64,000 bases of DNA from positions 124,001-188,000 of the forward strand of contig NZ_FVZL01000001.1 of the NCBI RefSeq assembly GCF_900168295.1, written 5' to 3'. This document shows positions 8,569-18,300 of the stretch, one piece after another (position 1 is the first letter of the stretch; the number at the start of each line of letters is the position of its first letter). The position numbers and the translations under genes were made by a program. Origin of the DNA: Arthrobacter sp. P2b. Lineage in GTDB: Bacteria > Actinomycetota > Actinomycetes > Actinomycetales > Micrococcaceae. The notes beneath the pieces were generated by a model. It searched no databases. It was not told the DNA's origin and saw only the letters and a program-made list of their open reading frames with translations.

Positions 8569-9611
8569 GACTTGACCTTTCGGATCCACTGGTCGATGGA
8601 CACAGCGAGGATGATCAGGACGCCCACCGCGAGGGTCTGGTACAGAACGTCCAGGCCGGCGAGGGAGAGTCCGTTGCGGAAGACGCCGACGATCAGGGCG
8701 CCGAGGAGGGTTCCCCAGACGGAGCCGCGGCCGCCGAAGAGGCTGGTTCCGCCGATCACGACGGCGGTGATGGAGTCCAGGTTCAGGTCCACACCGGCGT
8801 TGGGGCTGGCTGCGTTGGTACGGCCGATCTGGATCCAGGCGCCGATGGCCAGGACGGCGCCGGCGGCGAGGTAGACGCTCATGAGGACTTTGTTCACGGC
8901 GATGCCGGCCAGGCGGGCGGCTTCCTTGTCATCGCCCACGGCGTAGACGTGCCGGCCCCAGGCGGTTTTGCCCAGGATGAATGCGATGGCCACGTAGAGC
9001 AGAAGCATCACGACGACGCCTGTTGAGATGCGCACCGGCCCTACGGGGAAGGTGCTGCCGGTCCAGGTCAGCAGGTCCGGCATGGCCGAGCCGCGCACGG
9101 TGGCCCCGTTGGAGTAGAGCAGTGTCAGGGCGATGAAGATGTTCAGCGTGCCCAGGGTAACGATGAAGGGTGGGAGCCGGAACCTGGTGACCAGGAATCC
9201 GTTCAGGGCTCCTGTCGCGAGTCCGACCACCAGGCCTGCGAGCAGGGCAACAGGGGCGGGCAGTCCGTTGTTGACGGCGAGCTGCGCCACGACCATGGAG
9301 GAGAGGATCATGACGGCGCCGACGGACAGGTCGATGCCGGCCGTGAGGATGATGAGTGTCTGGGCGATGGCCAGGGTGCCGACGACGGAGACCTGCTGGG
9401 TAATCAGTGAGAGGTTTTCGACCCGCAGGAATCTGTCATTGAGCAGGCCGAACACGACCACCGCGATCAGAAGGACAAGGGCGGGGCTGACGGCGGGGTA
9501 ACGGTGGAGGATGTTGCGGATGCGGCTGAGCGGTGTCTGGCGGTCAAGGAATTCCTCCGCCAGGTCGGCATGCCCGGCGCTGGGCGGGCCGGCGGTCTGT
9601 TGCTGGGTCAC
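8565..9611 (-). CDS. frcC: Sugar ABC importer permease, FrcC/RbsC type
   Basis: A 348-residue membrane protein with 8-10 hydrophobic segments and the family motifs LTAGIDLSVGAVMILSSM and AITAVVIGGTSLFGGRGSVWGT, which are diagnostic for CUT2 permeases. Translation starts at GTG with AGGA about 7 nt upstream. It ends in an ATGA overlap with the ATPase gene. It forms the membrane channel for the sugar delivered by the binding protein encoded just upstream. Fructose as substrate is inferred from the module. Confidence 0.86.
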   Translation of the reverse strand: MTQQQTAGPPSAGHADLAEEFLDRQTPLSRIRNILHRYPAVSPALVLLIAVVVFGLLNDRFLRVENLSLITQQVSVVGTLAIAQTLIILTAGIDLSVGAVMILSSMVVAQLAVNNGLPAPVALLAGLVVGLATGALNGFLVTRFRLPPFIVTLGTLNIFIALTLLYSNGATVRGSAMPDLLTWTGSTFPVGPVRISTGVVVMLLLYVAIAFILGKTAWGRHVYAVGDDKEAARLAGIAVNKVLMSVYLAAGAVLAIGAWIQIGRTNAASPNAGVDLNLDSITAVVIGGTSLFGGRGSVWGTLLGALIVGVFRNGLSLAGLDVLYQTLAVGVLIILAVSIDQWIRKVKS

Positions 9612-9669
9612 GGTTGGTCCTGATCTTTGGTGATGGTTGCTGGCGCGTAGCTAACGCGGAAGTGGAGCG

Positions 9670-9703
9670 CCGGGGAGGCCGGCGCGGAGCACGGCCTCCC
9701 CGG
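9670..9703 (-). promoter_or_regulatory. Intercistronic hairpin between binding-protein and permease genes
   Basis: CCGGGGAGGCCG and CGGCCTCCCCGG form a perfect 12-bp stem with a 10-nt loop. It lies 14 nt after the binding-protein stop and has no T run, so it probably protects the upstream mRNA or terminates only part of the transcripts. Confidence 0.65.
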
Positions 9704-9716
9704 ACGGATAGCGGGG

Positions 9717-10835
9717 TTACTTACCCCAGCAGATCTCGGAAGCTTCGGTGGTGGTGATGCTCTTGATGCCGTCGGCCGGCTTGTCAGTGACGAGCTCGAC
9801 GCCGGTGTTGTAGAAGTCCAGGCCTTCGGAGTTCGCGGGCTTGTTCCCGGTCTTGGCCAGGTCCACGATCGCCTTGACGCCGAGTTCGGCCATCTTCACG
9901 GGGTACTGCTGTGCCGTGGCACCGATAACGCCGGACTTGACGTTGTTCACGCCGGTGCAGCCGCCGTCGATCGAAACGACAAGCACGTCTTTGTCCTTGC
10001 CGGCCGACTTCAAGGCCTCGAATGCTCCCGCCGCCGCAGGTTCGTTGATGGTGTAGATGACGTTGATGTCGGGATTGCTCGACAGGAGGGTTTCCATGGC
10101 CGTCCGGCCGCCGTCTTCGGCACCCTGGGAGGCCTGGTTGCCGACGATTTCGTATTCCCCGCCCTTGCCGCCGGTGTACTTTCCGGTCTTGGCCTCATCA
10201 CCGTTCTTCTTGGGATCGGCAGTGTCGATGCCGAGACCGGTCAGGAAGCCCTGGTCGCGGTTGTAGTCCACGGAGACGACCTTGTCATCGAAGAGATCGA
10301 CGAGGGCGATGGTGGCCTTCTTGCCGTCCAGCTGTGCTGCCGTCCACTTGCCGATCAGCTCGCCGGCGGCGAAGTTGTCGGTGGCGAACGTGATGTCTGC
10401 GGCGTCGGCGGGGTCCGGCGGGGTGTCCAATGCGATAACGAACAGGCCGGCGTCCCGGGCTTTCTGCAGCGCGTCCACCACAGAGGGGCCGTTGGGCGTG
10501 ATGAGGATGCCCTTGTCACCCTTGGAGATGGCGTTTTCGATTGCCTGGATCTGCGTATCTTCGTCGCCGTCAGCCTTGCCGGCGGCCAGTTTGAGGTCTA
10601 CACCGTCAGCCTCTGCGGCTTTCTTCGCTCCGTCCTGCATTGAAACAAAGAACGGGTTCGTCGTGGTCTTGACGATCAGGGAGACGCCGACTTTTTCGCC
10701 TGACGTGCCTTCGCTGGCACCCGGCGCGGTGGAACTTCCTCCGCAAGCCGACAGGCTAAGCGTTCCTAAGGTCAGGGCCGCTCCTGCCGCAAAGATGCGG
10801 GTGGCGGTTGCAAGGTGGGACTTGGAACTCAACAT
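9717..10835 (-). CDS. frcB: Sugar-binding lipoprotein of the fructose-type ABC importer
   Basis: A 372-residue periplasmic-binding-protein-like lipoprotein. The N terminus has a signal peptide ending in LSLSACGGS, with Cys as the lipidated residue, then a linker and the RbsB-type fold (VGVSLIVKTTTNPFFVSMQ). I chose ATG at 10835 because AGGAG sits 6 nt upstream; the longer open frame adds residues that are not signal-like. It captures the sugar outside the membrane. It is first in the minus-strand operon with permease, ATPase and kinase, and a LacI operator covers its promoter region. Confidence 0.88.
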   Translation of the reverse strand: MLSSKSHLATATRIFAAGAALTLGTLSLSACGGSSTAPGASEGTSGEKVGVSLIVKTTTNPFFVSMQDGAKKAAEADGVDLKLAAGKADGDEDTQIQAIENAISKGDKGILITPNGPSVVDALQKARDAGLFVIALDTPPDPADAADITFATDNFAAGELIGKWTAAQLDGKKATIALVDLFDDKVVSVDYNRDQGFLTGLGIDTADPKKNGDEAKTGKYTGGKGGEYEIVGNQASQGAEDGGRTAMETLLSSNPDINVIYTINEPAAAGAFEALKSAGKDKDVLVVSIDGGCTGVNNVKSGVIGATAQQYPVKMAELGVKAIVDLAKTGNKPANSEGLDFYNTGVELVTDKPADGIKSITTTEASEICWGK

Positions 10836-10869
10836 TGAATCTCCTGGTGTTTGAGGCCTGCATGGCCTC

Positions 10870-10881
10870 GACAACGATGTC
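10870..10881. promoter_or_regulatory. LacI-1 operator upstream of the binding-protein gene
   Basis: GACAACGATGTC is a near-perfect palindrome, one base from the perfect GACAACGTTGTC at 12551. It lies about 8 nt beyond the proposed -10 of the minus-strand promoter, so a bound repressor would cover the start of transcription. Confidence 0.7.
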
Positions 10882-10888
10882 ATAGACG

Positions 10889-10917
10889 AGGTAATCAGGA
10901 TCACACGCTAGAGTCAA
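10889..10917 (-). promoter_or_regulatory. Proposed promoter of the fructose importer operon
   Basis: On the minus strand TTGACT (10917-10912) is followed after 17 nt by TTACCT (10894-10889). The -35 is good and the -10 weak. The operator at 10870 falls at the expected start point. Confidence 0.45.
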
Positions 10918-10946
10918 TAGCAAAAGAACGAGAAGGAGCGACTTTC

Positions 10947-11999
10947 TTGACAACGATGTCCGATCGTTACCAGCCACCTCTGTCCCCAACCCGGCCCACG
11001 ATGCGTCACGTGGCAGCACTCGCTGGTGTCGGAATCAAAACCGTTTCACGGGTGATCAACGACGAGGCCGGAGTATCCGAGGCCACCCGGCAAAAGGTGC
11101 TCGATGCCATCGCGCAGCTCAACTACCAGCTGGACGTCACAGCCGGCAGCCTCCGCCGGGCAGGTAGAAGGACCCTCTCGGTTGGCCTCCTGCTGCCCAG
11201 CGTCTCCAACCCATTCAGCGGCGAGATACACCGTGCCATGGAGGATGCCCTTGGCGCCCGGGGAATAGCCGTTTTCGCCGCCAGCCTCGACGACGACCCT
11301 AAACGGGAGCAGGCAATCATCGCAGCTTTCCTGGGCAGGCGGGTGGACGGCCTTGTCCTGACACCGATCGCCAAAAACCAGGCATATATGATCCCGGAGC
11401 ACTCTAGAAACCTGCCAATGGTCTTTATTGACCGGGAGCCGGTAGGGGTTGAGGCTGATGCTGTGGTCACTGACAACGCAGTGGGTGCTGGCAAAGCGGC
11501 CGCACATCTGCTGGCGCACGGACACACCAAATTGGCCTACCTGGGCGACCGCACAGACATCCAAACCGCGCGGGAGCGCCGGCGGGGCTTCCTCGAGGAG
11601 ATCGGCAACGCAGGCCTTCCCACCTCCGCACTACCGGTCATCGACAATCTCCATGATGAGGAAGCAGCGAGGCGGGCAGCCCTTGAACTGTTGACTTCCG
11701 AGGATCCTCCGACCGCAATCTTCTCCAGCCAGAACCTCGTCACCTTCGGAACGATGCGCGCACTGAAGGAACTGGACGTCCACAAGCGTGTGGCACTTGT
11801 TGGGTTTGACGACTTCACACTTGCCGACATGATGGACCCCGGGGTTACTGTCATCGCTCAACACCCGGAGCGGATCGGCGTCAAGTCGGCCGAACGGCTT
11901 CTGGCCAGGATCGATGGCGACGATCAACCTCCGCAGACGTACATTGTCCCCTCCGAGCTCATCCAAAGAGGCTCCGGCGAAATCCGCCCGTCGGCGTAA
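10947..11999 (+). CDS. LacI-family repressor of the levan/fructose module (LacI-1)
   Basis: A 350-residue regulator. The helix-turn-helix is MRHVAALAGVGIKTVSRVIND, followed by the hinge region and an RbsB-like effector domain (LLPSVSNPFSGEI... VGFDDF). TTG at 10947 is preferred because AGAAGGAG ends 8 nt before it; ATG at 10956 would leave a 17-nt gap. It is divergent from the importer operon and upstream of the levanase, and three GACAACGWTGTC sites lie beside these genes, one of them over its own start codon. It probably represses all three units until a fructose-related effector binds. Effector identity is inferred. Confidence 0.9.
   Translation: MTTMSDRYQPPLSPTRPTMRHVAALAGVGIKTVSRVINDEAGVSEATRQKVLDAIAQLNYQLDVTAGSLRRAGRRTLSVGLLLPSVSNPFSGEIHRAMEDALGARGIAVFAASLDDDPKREQAIIAAFLGRRVDGLVLTPIAKNQAYMIPEHSRNLPMVFIDREPVGVEADAVVTDNAVGAGKAAAHLLAHGHTKLAYLGDRTDIQTARERRRGFLEEIGNAGLPTSALPVIDNLHDEEAARRAALELLTSEDPPTAIFSSQNLVTFGTMRALKELDVHKRVALVGFDDFTLADMMDPGVTVIAQHPERIGVKSAERLLARIDGDDQPPQTYIVPSELIQRGSGEIRPSA
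10949..10960. promoter_or_regulatory. LacI-1 operator overlapping the repressor's own start codon
   Basis: A second GACAACGATGTC, identical to the site at 10870 and spaced 79 nt from it (about 7.5 helical turns). It overlaps the TTG/ATG start region of the regulator gene and suggests self-repression or a loop between the two sites. Confidence 0.6.
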
Positions 12000-12049
12000 C
12001 CCTCAAAGAAAAACTGCACCTCTGCAAAAACGAACTGAAGAGAGAGATC

Positions 12050-12343
12050 ATGACTAAAACCTTGTATGCCGAGTTCACCGTCAAAGCCGGCAGTGAGGCC
12101 CGCGTTGCCGAAATGATGGCCGAACTGACGCAGCACGTCCGCAACGAACCAGGCAACGAACTGTTTCTCCCCTACACCCGCGAAGAGAATCCCCGCGAAT
12201 ACTTCGTCTTCGAGGTCTACCGGGATGAAGCCGCGTTCCAGGAACACATCACCGCCGACTACGGAGCCAGGTTCAACGAGGAACTGGCCCGTCACATCGA
12301 AGGTGACGCCTCGGAGCTGACCTGGCTCAAACCGGTCGTATAG
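12050..12343 (+). CDS. Antibiotic-biosynthesis-monooxygenase (ABM) fold protein
   Basis: A 97-residue protein with the ferredoxin-like ABM pattern: an N-terminal strand (TKTLYAEFTVKAGSEARVAEMMAEL), NEPGNELFLPYTREENPREYFVFEVYRDEAAFQEH and a C-terminal His-containing helix. Relatives include YgiN quinol monooxygenase and LsrG, an isomerase for a phosphorylated sugar signal. It sits 50 nt after LacI-1 with AGAGAGA before the ATG. Its place in a sugar operon, and a second ABM gene in another sugar module of this window, point to a role in sugar metabolism, but the reaction is unknown. Confidence 0.82.
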   Translation: MTKTLYAEFTVKAGSEARVAEMMAELTQHVRNEPGNELFLPYTREENPREYFVFEVYRDEAAFQEHITADYGARFNEELARHIEGDASELTWLKPVV

Positions 12344-12368
12344 CCAAGCTAAAACAGCGACAGTAGAG

Positions 12369-12404
12369 TGGGCGCCCCAGGGGTTTTACCTCTAGGGCAG
12401 CCCA
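12369..12404. promoter_or_regulatory. Imperfect hairpin after the ABM gene
   Basis: TGGGCGCCCCAGGGGT pairs with ACCTCTAGGGCAGCCCA (one bulge, one mismatch, one wobble) around a TTT loop. No T run follows. It may end the regulator-ABM transcript before the levanase promoter. Confidence 0.45.
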
Positions 12405-12506
12405 TTCGTACACACCTCAGCCCCCGTCCTCCGGACGCGGGGCCAGTCGTCGTCCCCGCGCCCGGCACCGAAATCAGACTCAAGAAAAACGGCCACCAAA
12501 GGACCG

Positions 12507-12536
12507 TTGACTTGTCCGCTGGACATCTTTTAGAGT
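12507..12536 (+). promoter_or_regulatory. Proposed promoter of the levanase gene
   Basis: TTGACT at 12507-12512 and TAGAGT at 12531-12536 are separated by 18 nt. The perfect palindrome at 12551 lies just past the expected start point. Confidence 0.5.
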
Positions 12537-12550
12537 CCATCGCATTGGCT

Positions 12551-12562
12551 GACAACGTTGTC
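12551..12562. promoter_or_regulatory. LacI-1 operator in front of the levanase gene
   Basis: GACAACGTTGTC is a perfect 12-bp palindrome. It is the strongest of three related sites and links the secreted levanase to the fructose import operon and LacI-1. Confidence 0.78.
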
Positions 12563-12581
12563 TACCGGCTAGACACGCGCA

Positions 12582-15224
12582 ATGAAGGGCGACACAAGCA
12601 ACATGAAACAATCCACAATGCGGAGCACGCGCAGCGTCTCTGCACTGACACTGGCCAGCCTCTCGCTCGCCGCAGCACTGGCCGGCGCGATGCCCGCGGC
12701 CGCCGCCGAACTCGGGGATGAGCAGCACCGGCCGGCCATCCACTACACGCCGGAAAAGAACTGGATGAACGACCCCAACGGGCTCGTCTTCCACAAGGGC
12801 GTTTACCACCTGTACTACCAGCACAACCCCTCCGGGAACACGTGGGGGAACATGTCCTGGGGCCACGCCACGTCCAAGGACCTCGTCCATTGGGAAGAGC
12901 AGCCGCTGGCCATCTCCACCGATGCCCAGGAAGATGTCTTCTCCGGCAGCGTCGTCGTGGACAAAAACAACACGTCCGGGCTGGGCACCGCGGAAAACCC
13001 GCCCCTGATCGCGATCTACACCAGTGCCTACAAGGAGCCGTCCCCGCACCGCGGCCTGCAGGCCCAGTCCCTGGCCTACAGCCTGGACGACGGCCAGACA
13101 TGGACCAAGTACGACGGCAATCCTGTCCTGAACCGGAACTCAGCCAACTTCCGCGACCCGAAGGTCTTCTGGTACGACAACCCGGCCGGCGGAGGCTACT
13201 GGGTCATGACCGCGGTGGAATCGCAGGAGCACAAGGTTGTCCTCTACAAGTCGGACAACCTCAAGGATTGGACGGCACTGAGCGACTTCGGGCCCGCCAA
13301 CGCCACCGGCGGGCAGTGGGAATGCCCCGACCTGTTCCCCTTGGCTGTTGACGGTGACCCGAACAACGTCAAATGGGTCATGATCGTCAGCATCAACCCC
13401 GGCGGCGTCGCTGGGGGCTCTGCCGTCCAGTACTTCGTGGGCAACTTCGACGGCACCACGTTCACCTCAGAAACCACCGAACCGGCCACTGCCCCACCGG
13501 CCGGAACAGTCCTGGCCGGATTCAACGACGGAACCTACAACGGCTGGACGGTGAACAACGAACCGGGCAACTGGAAGAATGGTCCCTTCGGTGAGGCCCC
13601 AGCGCCCGGTTCCCTGCCCGGTCAGAGCCCAGTGACCGGATTCGGCGGCAGCGGCCTGATCAACTCCTTTAATGATGGGGACTGGCCCCTCGGTTCCATG
13701 CAGTCACCCACATTCACCGTGACCGACGACTACTTGAACTTCCTCGTGGGCGGAGGCAAACACCCCCACGTCTCGGACAAGCTGGACAATAACCCGCCCG
13801 AAGGAGAGCTCAAGTTTGAAGGCTTCGAGGTTCCCGACGGAACTACGCTGGCCAATGCCGGCTGGACCGGCACCGGAGACCTGACCCCCAATTTCCAGCC
13901 AGCCACCAGCGGCGGGGACTACTACATTGGCGCCAAACGGATCAACACATTCGAATCCGGTACGGTACCCGGTGATGACCGCCAAGGTACCCTGACCTCC
14001 CCCGAGTTCCCCATCATCAAAGATTTCATGAGCATGTTGGTCGGAGGCGGCAACCGCTCCGCCGACTCCGGACAGACCCTCGCAGTCGAACTGCTCATTA
14101 ATGGCAATGTGGTCCGCTCCCTGGCCGGCGACAACGGCGGGTTGCTGAACTGGAAAGGCTGGGACGTCTCCGAATTCGCGGGGCAAAACGCCCAGCTGCG
14201 TATCGTTGACCAAGCCACCGGCGGGTGGGGACACCTGACCCTTGACCACGTCATGCTCACTGACACTGCCGCTGTTCCCAGGTCCGATGAAGAAACGGTG
14301 AACCTGGTAGTCAACGGACAGGTGGTCCGTACGACCACCGGCAACGACAGTGAATCCTTGGACTGGACATCATGGGATGTCAAGGAATTCGTTGGCCAGC
14401 AGGCACACATCAAGGTCGTCGATAACAACAGGTTCGGCTGGGGGCACATCCTCGCGGATGAATTTACAGCAAGCCCCACGCCAGCTGCCTCTCGGCTGGA
14501 GTCCTATGACTGGCTGGATTACGGACGGGACTACTACGCCACCGTATCCTTCGCCAACATGCCCGACGACAAGCGGGTAATGCTGGGCTGGATGAGCAAC
14601 TGGGACTACGCCAACAACACCCCAACCAACCCCTGGCGCAGCGCCATGGCCCTCCCCCGTGAAGTGAAACTCACGCAAACCCCTGACGGTCCGCGCCTCA
14701 CCCAAAGCGCCGTAAAGCAAGTGGAAAACCTGGGAGGGAAAGTCAGCTATAACGACAAGAAGGGCGGCCCGATTTCAGCAGGAACGCACCCGCTGCCGGC
14801 ACAGTCGGCAGGCCAGGTCCAGCAGGTGGACATTACCTTCGCCCCCGGCACCGCAACAAAATCCGGCATCACAGTCCTCGGCGACGGACAGTCGTCCACC
14901 GTCATTGGCTACGATGCCACGACCGGCAAGATGTTTGTTGACCGCACAAAATCCGGCAACACCACATTCCACCCGGCCTTCGCTTCCATCGAGGACGCCC
15001 CCGTCACGCTGGACAAGAACGGGAACGTCACCATGCGTATCTACCTCGACCGCTCCTCCGTGGAGGTGTTCGCCCAGAACGGCCTGAAGACCATCACCGA
15101 CCAGGTATTCCCCAACCCGGGCGCCGACAAGATGGCCCTCTTCGCCGAAGGCGGTACCGCCCAGCTCAAATCACTCACCGTGACACCGCTGGAAAAGGCA
15201 ATGTTCCTCCCCGAAAAGAAATAA
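12582..15224 (+). CDS. Secreted GH32 levanase / fructan beta-fructosidase with inserted repeat region
   Basis: An 880-residue exported enzyme. A signal peptide of about 42 residues ends in PAAAAEL. The GH32 five-bladed propeller has WMNDPNG (61-67, nucleophile D64), FRDP (190-193) and WECPD (246-250, acid/base E247). The second half of the catalytic part resumes near 640 (YDWLDYGRDYYATVSF), and the C-terminal beta-sandwich ends the protein. Residues ~301-637 are a large insertion with related VGGG-containing and VNGxVVR...WDVxEFxGQ units. It has no LPXTG anchor, so it is probably released. Two starts, 12582 and 12603, are possible, neither with a good ribosome site. It releases fructose for the neighbouring importer. 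Confidence 0.9.
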   Translation: MKGDTSNMKQSTMRSTRSVSALTLASLSLAAALAGAMPAAAAELGDEQHRPAIHYTPEKNWMNDPNGLVFHKGVYHLYYQHNPSGNTWGNMSWGHATSKDLVHWEEQPLAISTDAQEDVFSGSVVVDKNNTSGLGTAENPPLIAIYTSAYKEPSPHRGLQAQSLAYSLDDGQTWTKYDGNPVLNRNSANFRDPKVFWYDNPAGGGYWVMTAVESQEHKVVLYKSDNLKDWTALSDFGPANATGGQWECPDLFPLAVDGDPNNVKWVMIVSINPGGVAGGSAVQYFVGNFDGTTFTSETTEPATAPPAGTVLAGFNDGTYNGWTVNNEPGNWKNGPFGEAPAPGSLPGQSPVTGFGGSGLINSFNDGDWPLGSMQSPTFTVTDDYLNFLVGGGKHPHVSDKLDNNPPEGELKFEGFEVPDGTTLANAGWTGTGDLTPNFQPATSGGDYYIGAKRINTFESGTVPGDDRQGTLTSPEFPIIKDFMSMLVGGGNRSADSGQTLAVELLINGNVVRSLAGDNGGLLNWKGWDVSEFAGQNAQLRIVDQATGGWGHLTLDHVMLTDTAAVPRSDEETVNLVVNGQVVRTTTGNDSESLDWTSWDVKEFVGQQAHIKVVDNNRFGWGHILADEFTASPTPAASRLESYDWLDYGRDYYATVSFANMPDDKRVMLGWMSNWDYANNTPTNPWRSAMALPREVKLTQTPDGPRLTQSAVKQVENLGGKVSYNDKKGGPISAGTHPLPAQSAGQVQQVDITFAPGTATKSGITVLGDGQSSTVIGYDATTGKMFVDRTKSGNTTFHPAFASIEDAPVTLDKNGNVTMRIYLDRSSVEVFAQNGLKTITDQVFPNPGADKMALFAEGGTAQLKSLTVTPLEKAMFLPEKK

Positions 15225-15260
15225 CACGCCCCACGCTAGGACCAGCTCACCTGCGAGCTG

Positions 15261-15311
15261 GAGCTGAAGGGACTGGGTTCGGTAATACACCGGGCCCAGT
15301 CCCTTCAGCTC
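15261..15311. terminator. Strong bidirectional hairpin between levanase and metH
   Basis: GAGCTGAAGGGACTGGG and CCCAGTCCCTTCAGCTC form a perfect 17-bp stem with a 17-nt loop, in the gap between two convergent genes. There is no T run on the plus side. Confidence 0.75.
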
Positions 15312-15367
15312 TTCACGTGTAACAGACCCTCCTGACAGTGTCTGTTCCAGCAGGCGGAAGTACCACC

Positions 15368-18300
15368 TCACACCTTGAAGTACTTCGCCTCCGGGTGGTG
15401 GAACACGAACGCGTCGGTGGACTGCTCGGGATGCAGCATCAGCTCATCGCTCAAAACAACGCCCATCCGCTCGGGCTTCAGCAGCTCCGTCACCTTGCGG
15501 CGGTCCTCCATGTCCGGGCACGCGGGGTAGCCGAGCGAGAACCGGGCACCGCGGTAGTCGAGCTTGAAATATCCTGCCGTGTCCTTCGGCTCCTCCGCCG
15601 CGAAGCCCAGCTCCTTGCGGATCCGAGCATGCCAGAACTCCGCCAGCGCCTCGGTGAGCTGCATGACCAGGCCGTTGAGCTCGTAGTAGTCGCGGTATTG
15701 GTTTGCGGCGAACATCTTGGACGTGAACTCCTCGATCTTCGAGCCGGCGGTGACCAGCTGGACCGGCAGCACGTCAATCTGCCCCGACTCACGCGACTTC
15801 ACGAAGTCGGCCAGGCACAGGTGCCGGTCGCGGCGCTGGCGCGGGAAGTCGAAGCGCAGCCGGTCGGTGCCGATCGGACCACCTGAACCACCATCAGGGG
15901 CGAGCAGGCCCGCGGTGCCGAGGACGCCGTCGTGATCCTCCCCGTGGTGCAGCACCACCACCTGTTCCCCCTCGGAGACCACCGGGAAGTAGCCGTAGGC
16001 GACGGACGCGTCAAGCATTCCCTCGGCGAGGATCCGGTCCAGCCAGTAGCGCAGGCGCGGCCGGCCCTCGCGTTCCACCAGTTCCTCATAGGAGGCGCCG
16101 TCCTCACCGCGGCCGGGCTTGAGCCCCCACTGCCCCATGAACGTGGCGCGTTCGTCGAGCAAGGCCGCGTAATCGTGGAGTGCCACGCCGCGGACAATGC
16201 GTGTGCCCCAGAACGGCGGCGCAGGCACGGGGTTGTCGGAGGCAACGTCGGACCGGCCCGGCATTGCCTCCGGCTCGGTCACCGTAAACTTCGCGCCGCC
16301 CTTGTGGATGCGCTTCTTCAGCGGCGGCAGGCCGACGTCGTCCGGTGACTCGCCGCGGGCGACGCGCACGAGCGGTTCCATGAGGGCAAGGCCCTCGAAG
16401 GCGTCCTTGGCGTACCGGACCACGCCGTCAAACTGCTCCGCCAGGTCCTGCTCCACGTAGGCGCGGGTCAGGGCAGCGCCGCCGAGGATGATGGGCCACT
16501 TCTTCGCCAGGCCGCGGGACTGCAGCTCGGCAAGGTTCTCCTTCATCACCACGGTTGACTTCACCAGCAGCCCGGACATGCCGATCACGTCGGCGTTGTG
16601 CTCCTCCGCCGCGGCCATGATCTCGGCGATGCCCTGCTTGATGCCGATATTGATGACGTTGTAGCCGTTGTTGGTGAGGATGATGTCCACCAGGTTCTTG
16701 CCGATGTCGTGCACGTCGCCGCGCACCGTGGCGATCACCATGGTGCCCTTGCCCGAGGAATCGGATTTCTCCATGTGCGGCTCGAGCAGCGCGACGGCGT
16801 TCTTCATCACCTCGGCGGACTGCAGCACGAACGGCAGCTGCATTTCGCCGGCGCCGAAGCGCTCGCCCACCACCTTCATGCCCTCAAGCAGGTGGTCGTT
16901 GATGATGCCGAGCGGGGTCAGGCCCTCGCTGCGTGCCAGGTCGAGGTCCTCCTCGAGGCCCTTGCCTTCGCCGTCGATGATGCGCCGTTCCAGGCGCTGG
17001 CCGGTGGGCAGCGCCGCGAGTTCGGCGGCGCGCTGGTCCTTGAGCGCTGCGGTGTCGACGCCGGCGAACATGTCCAGCATGACGGCCAGCGGGTCATAGG
17101 TGGTGTTGCCGTCGGCGTCGTATTCGCGGCGGTCCCAGACGAGGTCCAGCGCCACCTTGCGCTGCTCTTCCGGCAGGGAGGCGAGCGGCACGATCTTGGC
17201 GGCGTCAATGATGCCGCTGGTCAGACCCGCCTGCGCGGCCTCGTGCAGGAACACCGAGTTCAGGACGACGCGCGCTGCCGGGTTCAGTCCGAAGGACACG
17301 TTGGAGACGCCGAGCGTGGTGTTGATGCCGGGGTACTTCGCGGTGATCTGGCGGATGGCCTCGATGGTTTCGATGCCGTCCCGGCGGGTTTCTTCCTGGC
17401 CGGTGGCGATGGGGAAGGTCAGGGCGTCGACGATGATGTCCTCGACGCGCATCCCCCATTCGCCCACCAGGGCATCGACGAGGCGGGAGGCGATGGCCAC
17501 CTTGCCTTCGGTGGTTCGGGCCTGGCCCTGTTCGTCGATGGTCAGGGCGATCACGGCGGTGCCGTGTTCCTTCACGAGCGGCATGATGCGCGCGAAGCGG
17601 CTGTTGGGGCCGTCGCCGTCCTCGTAGTTGACGGAGTTGACCACCGGGCGGCCGCCAATGAGTTCGAGCCCTGCCTGCAGCACGGGCGGTTCAGTGGAGT
17701 CGATGACGAGCGGGAGGGTGGAGGCCGACGCGAAACGCGAGACGATCTCCTTGATGTCCGCGACGCCGTCGCGCCCCACGTAGTCGATGCAGACGTCCAG
17801 CAGGTGCGCGCCGACGCGGACCTGCTCGCGGGCGATGTCCACGCAGTCGTCCCAGCGCTCTTCGAGCATCGCCTGGCGGAACGCCTTCGACCCGTTGGCG
17901 TTGGTGCGCTCACCGATGGCGAGGTAGGCGGAATCCTGGTCGAACGGCACGTGGTGGTAGAGGGACGCGATGCCGGCTTCACGCTCGGTGGGGGTGCGGG
18001 CGGCGCCGTTGCTGGCTTTCGTCTCCGTGGTGACCGGGGCTGCGGTGCGGAAGGGCGCAAGGCGTTCGACGACGGCGGCCATGTGCTCCGGCGTCGTACC
18101 GCAGCAGCCGCCCACCAGGCCCAGGCCGAATTCGCGCACGAACTGCTCGTGGGCGGTGGCGAGTTCGGTGGGTGAGAGTGGGTAGTGCGCGCCGTTGGGG
18201 CCGAGGACCGGCAGGCCGGCGTTGGGCATGCAGGCGATGGCCACGGAGGACTGCTTGGAGAGGTGGCGGAGGTGCTCGCTCATCTCGTCCGGGCCGGTGG

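Noticed and set aside
16598-18175. 525-codon open frame opposite metH
   Set aside because: Fully inside metH, whose domains and catalytic residues are clear; long antisense frames are expected at high GC3.
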